From Callorhinus ursinus (Eukaryota > Chordata > Mammalia > Carnivora > Otariidae): DNA of 64,000 bases. The notes beneath the pieces were generated by a model that saw only the letters and a program-made list of their open reading frames with translations, was not told the origin of the DNA and did no database searches. Where the stretch lies: positions 48,985,172-49,049,171 of the forward strand of contig NW_020312817.1 in NCBI RefSeq assembly GCF_003265705.1. Direction: 5' to 3'. Shown here one piece after another: positions 58,674-64,000 of the stretch. The first letter of the stretch is position 1, and every line of letters begins with the position of its first letter. The translations under genes were made by a program, and so were the position numbers.

Positions 58674-58999
58674 TAGGGTGACCAACCATTCTGATTTGCC
58701 TGGAACTGACGGGTTTCCTCAGGTGCAAGACCTTCTGTTTTAAAACCAGCATTTAAAAATCAGGGCGCCTGGGTGGCTCAGTCGGTTAAGCATCTGCCTT
58801 TGGCTCAGGTCACGGTCCCAGGATCCTGGGATCGAGGTTCGCGTTGGGGCTCCCTGCTCAGCAGGGAGTCTGCGTCTCCCTCTCCCTCTGCCGCTCCGCC
58901 TGCTTGTGCACATTCTCTCTCTCTCTCTCTCTGTCAAATAAATAAATAAATAAATAAAACCAAAAAATCCCAGGCAAACTGAGACGAGCTCGTCACCTA
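58674..58999 (+). mobile_element. Palindromic DNA-transposon remnant, split by a SINE
   Basis: The left end 'tagggtgaccaaccattctg' and the right end 'aggcaaactgagacgagctc gtcaccta' are inverted relatives of each other (TAGGGTGAC against TAGGTGACG). The SINE at 58763-58960 divides it. The outer TA on both sides is compatible with a TA target site. The family is not named with confidence. Confidence 0.6.
58763..58960 (+). mobile_element. CAN-SINE, plus strand, nested in a DNA transposon
   Basis: 'gggcgcctgggtggctcagt' at its head and a (CT)n tract plus five AAAT units at its tail. A short duplication aaaaatc flanks it. Confidence 0.95.
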
Positions 59000-59771
59000 C
59001 CCACACTACACATATTGAAGTCCTCCAACCCTCATAGTCCTAAACCATTTTATTCCATGTAAGGAGCCTAATTCTCATGCATACACACACCCTCAAAACA
59101 GGCCTGGCCTCTATATGGCAGATGGCTGCGGATAGACTACAATCCGAAGCCGCCTTCTCACCTAAAAACACTCCCCCAAGGGATCATCCCTGTTCTTAGT
59201 GAATAAGATGAGTGAAAGACTTTTATTTCTCACTTTAAAAGAAAAATCTGGATCACATTGAATTTTATGCTATTTTTTCCAAAAATCCCTATTTCCCCAG
59301 GCTGGGGAAATGTGATGTCTCAAAAAGACATGTCAAAAATGATACAGACCCCAGCGCCAATCTGCTGGGAGAATCAGCCACATGTGGCGCTAGAGCCACG
59401 TTTCGTGGATATGTAGTCCAAGCTGTGCGTCCCACGCAAGGCCTGGGTACACCCAGGAGCTCCTGGTGGATGCCGGCCTCTCAAAGCCGACTTAATAGGG
59501 CTCTTGCTAGAGGTGGAGTCTCAGGGAACAAAGACCACAGGGACCCTCCATTGTCAGTTTGTCTCCCTCGCAGCAAGTTCCGACAGCACTAGTCCACACT
59601 TGTCTCAGTGGTTTCTCGCCTTGCAGATATGCTTGGTGCCTCTTGTGAGCTGGGCTGCCATTTAGCAGGAGCACCTGGGAACAGTATTTTGATACTTCCC
59701 TCCACTTGGTAAATAGTGTAACATGATAAATGGTTAAAAAATAATAACTAACTAGTAATATAAATTCTAAT

Positions 59772-60470
59772 ATGTGTGGTCTATCTCAAACACTGTATGT
59801 GCCATATAGTTCCAAGACACTTTTTGTTCGGGCAGAGCACAGAATGGGGCGAGGCCGCAGCAGGTGTCCATTTACTTCAGGCATTGTGAAGCTGCCTTCA
59901 GGTTCAAAGCCCTTGGGGAGAAAAGGGCTTCCCAGCTGGGCTAAGAGCCTGTTCTGTCATTGCCTCACCCTGCCTGGCAGAAACGGTCCTTCAGGTGGGT
60001 TTGGGAGCCTTGCTTTATCTGGCCTATGTCTCTTGGTCCTATATGAGGCTGTGGAAAAGGAATCGCCCAGAATCCCATTAAATGACCAGATGAGTGAGTG
60101 TCTCAGAAGAGTGTCTCAGAAGTGTTTCCCTTCTCCGTCCTCCTATTTCCCCGAGAGTGGTCTCCAGACATGGGAGACTGTGTCAGCCTGCCCTCCCCAC
60201 AGACTGATGGCTCCCTCCTCCCAGGCCTGTTCCATGGGCGTCCAGCTGACTCTGGGGGCCCCAGGAGCACCCTCACTTGTGAGCAACCACCACGCCCTCA
60301 TCCTTCAGTGTCTCGTTTCTTTCTCTCCCTTTGGTCTTCGTCCCACTGAAGTAACTGGGCTCACACCAGTTGCTGCCTTCCTGGCCAGCAGCAACATCCC
60401 GTGCGGCTCCTGGTCACACACACCCCCTCGGCGGTGGTCAGACAGAAGATGCAGCCACCAAGCCTGGTGA
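59772..60470 (+). other. Unassigned 232-codon open frame in GC-rich intron, probably non-coding
   Basis: The longest open frame outside L1. It is Ser/Pro/Gly/Leu-rich and Cys-rich (27 or so residues of low-complexity flavour) with no domain, signal peptide or motif I recognise. Overlapping frames in other phases are also open (60370-60723 +, 60401-60700 +, 60477-60737 -), which suggests stop-poor GC-rich base composition rather than selection on a protein. No promoter or poly(A) signal was identified. I do not claim it as a gene. Confidence 0.12.
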
Positions 60471-60917
60471 CCAACCTCAGCCAGTCACCACCCTCCTCAC
60501 CCCTCCCTCTCCTCCACTCAGAAATAAAGTCATCCTCGGAGACTCCCCCTGGGAGCTTGCACACACAGAGGATGCAGGAGCTGTCCGTGCAAGCTGGGGG
60601 ACACCTGAGCAGCCAGGCGGGGGCATCTGGGAGCAGGGTGGCACTGCGGTTGGGAGCCAGGAGGTGGAAATGGACAGGCGGCAGCTCGTCTGGATGGTGA
60701 TTGTAGGCAGTGACCCACAGTGATGGCCCTTGAACAATGGCCAGATTCTCAGTGGTTTCCAGACACCCTGTTCGAATGCCAGCAGCTGGTAAAGCTTTCT
60801 CTGTTGATGGTAGTGAGGTTTTTTTTAATTTAAAGGCCTACCTTCTATGCTGAAATGATGCTCATATGTCTTTCTGTTGTAAAATATAATTTACTGAATA
60901 TAGTAATGATGACGGTA

Positions 60918-60976
60918 GTCACTAGCTTAGCTTAGTCTCCTTTGCTTTAGCTTAGGTTAGCTTCCCTTAGGTTAGT
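60918..60976 (+). repeat. Degenerate (C)TTAG short tandem array
   Basis: Seven or more copies of a 'cttag'/'ttag' core with spacer bases: 'ctagcttagcttagtctcct', then 'ttagcttaggttagcttccc', then 'ttaggttag'. Confidence 0.7.
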
Positions 60977-61751
60977 ATTTGTAATGTCCTTACTTGTACA
61001 ATAAGAGACTGAAAAAAAACAAACCTACATCAGTCCCCAAGTTTTGTTTAAACCTTTTCCATGAAATGGAGAAGTCTGTGAGCCATAGATCTTGAGGACT
61101 TGGGCAAAAGTGTCCTGAAGTTGACCTCACCTTGTAAGCCATCTTCAGGGCACTGGCAGTGCGCCCGGCACTTAGAAGCCATGGGTGTCTCCTGGGGGCG
61201 GGCGCGTCCACACCCGTGACACAACCTCACTGTGGAGGGGTGTGCACCCGCCTTTCGGCCTCTCGGAGTCTGATGTCAGGAGGCCCTGTTCAGCAAGCCG
61301 CCCTCCTAGTGCCCCATCTGATGACATGAGCTGCAGCCTGTTGATTTGGCAGCACTGGCATCCAGTCTGCCTAGCAGCTTATTTCTCCTGGAAAATGGCT
61401 TCCAAATCAGATTCCTGAGAGTGTGGTTAGCCCATGCCTCTGAGGCTGTGCATGCTGACAGATGAGGGACCTGAGGCCAGGCCCTGCACTGGAGACAGCG
61501 CCCCAAGGTGAATGCCCTTTGCCCGCCTGCTGTCCCCGGAGACACCTTTGTGTGCCACAGACACCCATTTTCTCTCAAATTGCGGCAAAGGTCACTGGCA
61601 AATCTGTCTCTGGGGAGGAATTTGGACGATTGCCCTCCACTAGACTTAAATTAGGATTGACGCGGTTTTAAACTGGTGACTTTGGGCTCCCTCTTAGAGC
61701 GCTGTTTTCTTCACGTGCAGGTGGGGCCACCTGCCTCAGGTGCCTGAGGCA

Positions 61752-61868
61752 GTTGTTCAAATTCATGTCCAGGTCCTCCCTCTGAATCTCTGAGGCAGGG
61801 CCCAGGAATCGTTTTTTAAAAACATGCCCATGGTGACTTTTTTTACGCAATCTGCTGAAGAACAGCGG
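61752..61868. repeat. Possible hAT (MER5/MER58-like) fragment
   Basis: 'tgaatctctgaggcagggcc', then 'caggaatcgttttttaaaaa' resembles the inner part of MER5/MER58-type elements. Low confidence. Confidence 0.3.
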
Positions 61869-62054
61869 CCATGGAGATGGAAGACAGCGAATGGGTTTTC
61901 ACATGGTCAGAAAAACCTCTCATCTTTCTCCTTCTAGACTCAGGAAGCCACCTCCTTTCTTATCTTTAAAACGATTTTTGTTGCTATTGTCCGATTGGCA
62001 CCAAAACAGATTTTCACCCAAGGATTGTAGAGAGTCTGGAATAAACCTGGGTTG

Positions 62055-62405
62055 TCCTTTGGGCTTCTGCAACAGAATACCTCACAGTGGGGGGCTGCAA
62101 CAAGGAACATTTATTTCTCACAGTTCTAAAGGCTGGGAAGTCCAAGGTCAAGGTGCCAGCCAATTCAGCTCCTGGTGAGAACCCTCATCCTGATTTACAG
62201 AGGGCCACCTTCTTGCTGTATCCACAGATGATGGAGACAGAGAGATCATCTCTCTCGCACCTCTTCTTATAAGGTCACTAATTTCATCATGAAGGCTCCA
62301 CCCTCATCATCTAATTACCTCCCAAAGGCCCCACCTCCTAGAACCATCCCCCTGGGGGTGGGGATTTTAACATGTGAACCGGGGGGACACGAACATTCAG
62401 TGCAT
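62055..62405 (-). repeat. MaLR-type (MST/MLT1-like) solo LTR, minus strand
   Basis: Reads in reverse: 'gggggacacgaacattcagt' end, 'cctcccaaaggccccacctc', 'tcttcttataaggtcactaa' and 'aggaacatttatttctcaca', which contains AATAAA on the minus strand. This matches non-coding LTRs of the ERVL-MaLR class. No internal retroviral sequence is present. Confidence 0.65.
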
Positions 62406-62694
62406 AGGAGGGGTCTTGCTGGAGAGTCACAGTGAAAAGCAAAGAGGTTTTGAGGTTGGACCCTTGATGGTCCCCTTCCCACTCCTGATTTTCTGGGACT
62501 GGAGAGAGAGGAAAGCAAGGAGTGGCCTCCTCCACGCACCTGCCCGTGGTTCCCGCAGGTGGACATTGGTACCCTCAGGGTTCTGCTTTTCACTGACACA
62601 TTCAGCAGAACACAAGCACCACCTGTGTGCCTGGGCCAGCCAGGAGGGGTTAGGTGAATGGCACCACAGTGAAGAAAGACATGGGATGGGCTAG

Positions 62695-62895
62695 GGACAC
62701 CTGGGTGGCTCAGTCGTTAAGCGTCTGCCTTCGGCTCAGGTCATGGTCCCAGGGTCCTGGGATCGAGCCCCGCATTGGGCTCCCTGCTCTGCGGGAAGCC
62801 TGCTTCTCCCTCTCCCACTCCCCCTGCTTGTGTTCCCTCTCTCGCTGTGTCTCTCTCTGTCAAATAAATAAATAAATTCTTAAAAAAAAAAAAAA
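62695..62895 (+). mobile_element. Young CAN-SINE, plus strand
   Basis: Near-consensus body with the same CT-rich tail as the 56.9-kb copy and an A run of about 16. A perfect 20-bp target duplication lies at 62675-62694 and 62896-62915. Confidence 0.97.
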
Positions 62896-63009
62896 AAAGA
62901 CATGGGATGGGCTAGAAATGAGGGTGCTAAAGAGCCTCTTAACCCTTCATGGCTTCACTTACTCCCCTAATCTGTGGTACCCTGGGGCCTCTTGGACCCC
63001 ATCTCCACA

Positions 63010-63190
63010 GTGTAAAGGCAGAATAGTAGAGTGGAAAAAGATCGATTAAAATCCCAGCCCACACCACATGTTAGTACTGTGACATCAGTCAACATCAAAT
63101 TTAATTGCAAAACTGACATGATAAAACCCCACCTGAAGAGAATTGGTGTGGGCATTAAAGAGGGTAATGCAAGATAACTTGCTGGCTTGT
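63010..63190 (+). repeat. MIR SINE, plus strand, diverged
   Basis: 'gaatagtagagtggaaaaag', 'gttagtactgtgacatcagt' and 'ggcattaaagagggtaatgc' follow the MIR order. Confidence 0.55.
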
Positions 63191-63689
63191 AGCTGGGGCT
63201 AAATCAAGGGTAGCTCAAAAAATGTATTCATTTTTTTGCTGTCAACATTTTCCAGTCTCCATGGCCTATCCCCAGCCTCAGCATTCCCACCTCATATTCT
63301 TACATTTTCTCCCCTTGAACACCCGGCATCTCCCAGGAATGCTAGTGAAAGTCCCGAAACCAGGCACTGTGGCTGTTTTCATTCGTGTGTGGCCGTATTC
63401 ATTCGTGCTACCAGCAACCTTCCAGCAACTCCCTTACTGAAGTCATGAGCTGTCTTCCTGCGACTGCTCCCCTCAGGTCTCTAATCCTTCCCTACATCTT
63501 TGGCTCAGCAGCTAACTCATCAAGAAGACAGAAACTGGACCCTTCCTTCCCCCTCTTCTCCCCCTCCCCTTCTCCATCTTGAGCTACGGAGTTCATGCCC
63601 AATCTGATAGGCAGCTGGAAGCCTGCACAAGGAGGTCATTTGTCTCAATGATCAGAGCCAGGTTTTGGCATACTTAATCTGTGGTTGAT

Positions 63690-63970
63690 AATATAGGGAG
63701 TGCAGAAGAAAGATACTGTCCCTGCTTTCAGGGAGGTCACAGATAACTCGGAAGATAAAGCTCACGTGCATGAAAAAACTATACAAGGCATCGAGTAATC
63801 AAAAACGAAGTCGTTGCTAAGTGGTGTGGGAGATCAGAGGAAAGGGAGGGGTGACAAAGACCAGAGAAGCTCCCCGCAGCAGGAGAGGGGCCTTGAAGGA
63901 GGGCAGGACTAGGGTTGGTGCCACCAGGGAGAGCATCCCAGTAGCATAAATAAGACCAGTGAAGGCACGG
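63690..63970 (-). repeat. L2 fragment, minus strand
   Basis: 'actgtccctgctttcaggga', 'gtcacagataactcggaaga' and 'ggggccttgaaggagggcag' match reverse L2 3' sequence. Confidence 0.6.
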
Positions 63971-64000
63971 CGCTGGCCTGCACTGCTTTCCCCGGTGATG

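Larger units (their letters stand above)
9402..64000 (+). other. TACR1: TACR1 intron 2 (5' portion, runs off the window)
   Basis: No sequence matching exon 3 (the TM5 region that follows YEKV in the receptor) was seen, so the intron is at least 54.6 kb minus gap uncertainty. Stretches in which I recognise nothing definite: 9410-10430, 10640-11460, 13620-14180, 15110-17240, 30520-32380, 35200-35470, 36960-37590, 40260-41040, 41950-42800, 42960-44640, 49210-49950, 50840-51550, 51910-53020, 53900-54080, 59010-62050 and 63200-63690. Confidence 0.85.

Noticed and set aside
59772..60470. 232-codon open frame as a new protein-coding gene
   Set aside because: No recognisable domain, other frames are open on both strands in the same stretch, and no promoter, splice or poly(A) context was found. 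Composition alone can explain it.
9402..64000. TACR1 exon 3 within the window
   Set aside because: No frame resembling the TM5 segment that follows YEKV was seen. A 151-bp exon could be missed by eye, but no strong candidate appeared.
1..64000. CRISPR arrays, operons, phage or other microbial systems
   Set aside because: The window is clearly mammalian intron. The repeated units found are SINEs, LINEs and microsatellites, not spaced direct repeats.

Overview
This window is vertebrate nuclear DNA from a carnivoran mammal, probably a non-dog caniform such as a bear, seal or mustelid. The evidence is 11 tRNA-Lys-derived CAN-SINEs (SINEC), several with the CT-rich tail typical of arctoid carnivores, plus carnivore-type LINE-1s and one recognisable mammalian exon. 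The species call is an inference from repeat subfamilies.

The only coding exon I can support is exon 2 of TACR1, the substance P (neurokinin-1) receptor, at 9207-9401 on the + strand. It has an AG acceptor, a GTGAGT donor and a length of 195 bp. Everything to its left (1-9206) is intron 1, and everything to its right (9402-64000) is the start of a very long intron 2. Exon 1 lies left of the window and exons 3-5 lie to the right. I found no other exon, no RNA gene and no microbial-type gene system. The remaining short open frames are chance frames or pieces of repeats.

Layout. 1-9.2 kb: intron 1, with two SINEs, an old L1, a decayed hAT-transposase-like coding region (about 1.38-2.77 kb, minus strand, itself split by a SINE) and a MER5A. 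9.4-20.7 kb: intron 2 with MIRs and old L1s, plus two L1 insertions that carry 5' inversions. 20.7-29.95 kb: a nested L1 block. A nearly full-length L1 (about 5.95 kb, minus strand) sits in the A-rich tail of an older L1 that has lost almost all of ORF2, and that older L1 also carries a SINE. 30-36 kb: AT-rich sequence with a hAT element split by an old L1, and a 100-N assembly gap inside a SINE that has been artificially doubled. 36-58.5 kb: mainly ancient L2 and MIR sequence, a precise hAT insertion with a perfect 8-bp target duplication, a diverged roughly 215-bp direct duplication and a 31-bp tandem duplication. 58.5-64 kb: a GC-richer stretch with young SINEs, a MaLR-type LTR and one long unassigned open frame.

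I see no new biological system. The points of most use are the duplicated SINE around the gap (a likely assembly error), the nested L1 history, the hAT-transposase fossil and the paired roughly 215-bp element.
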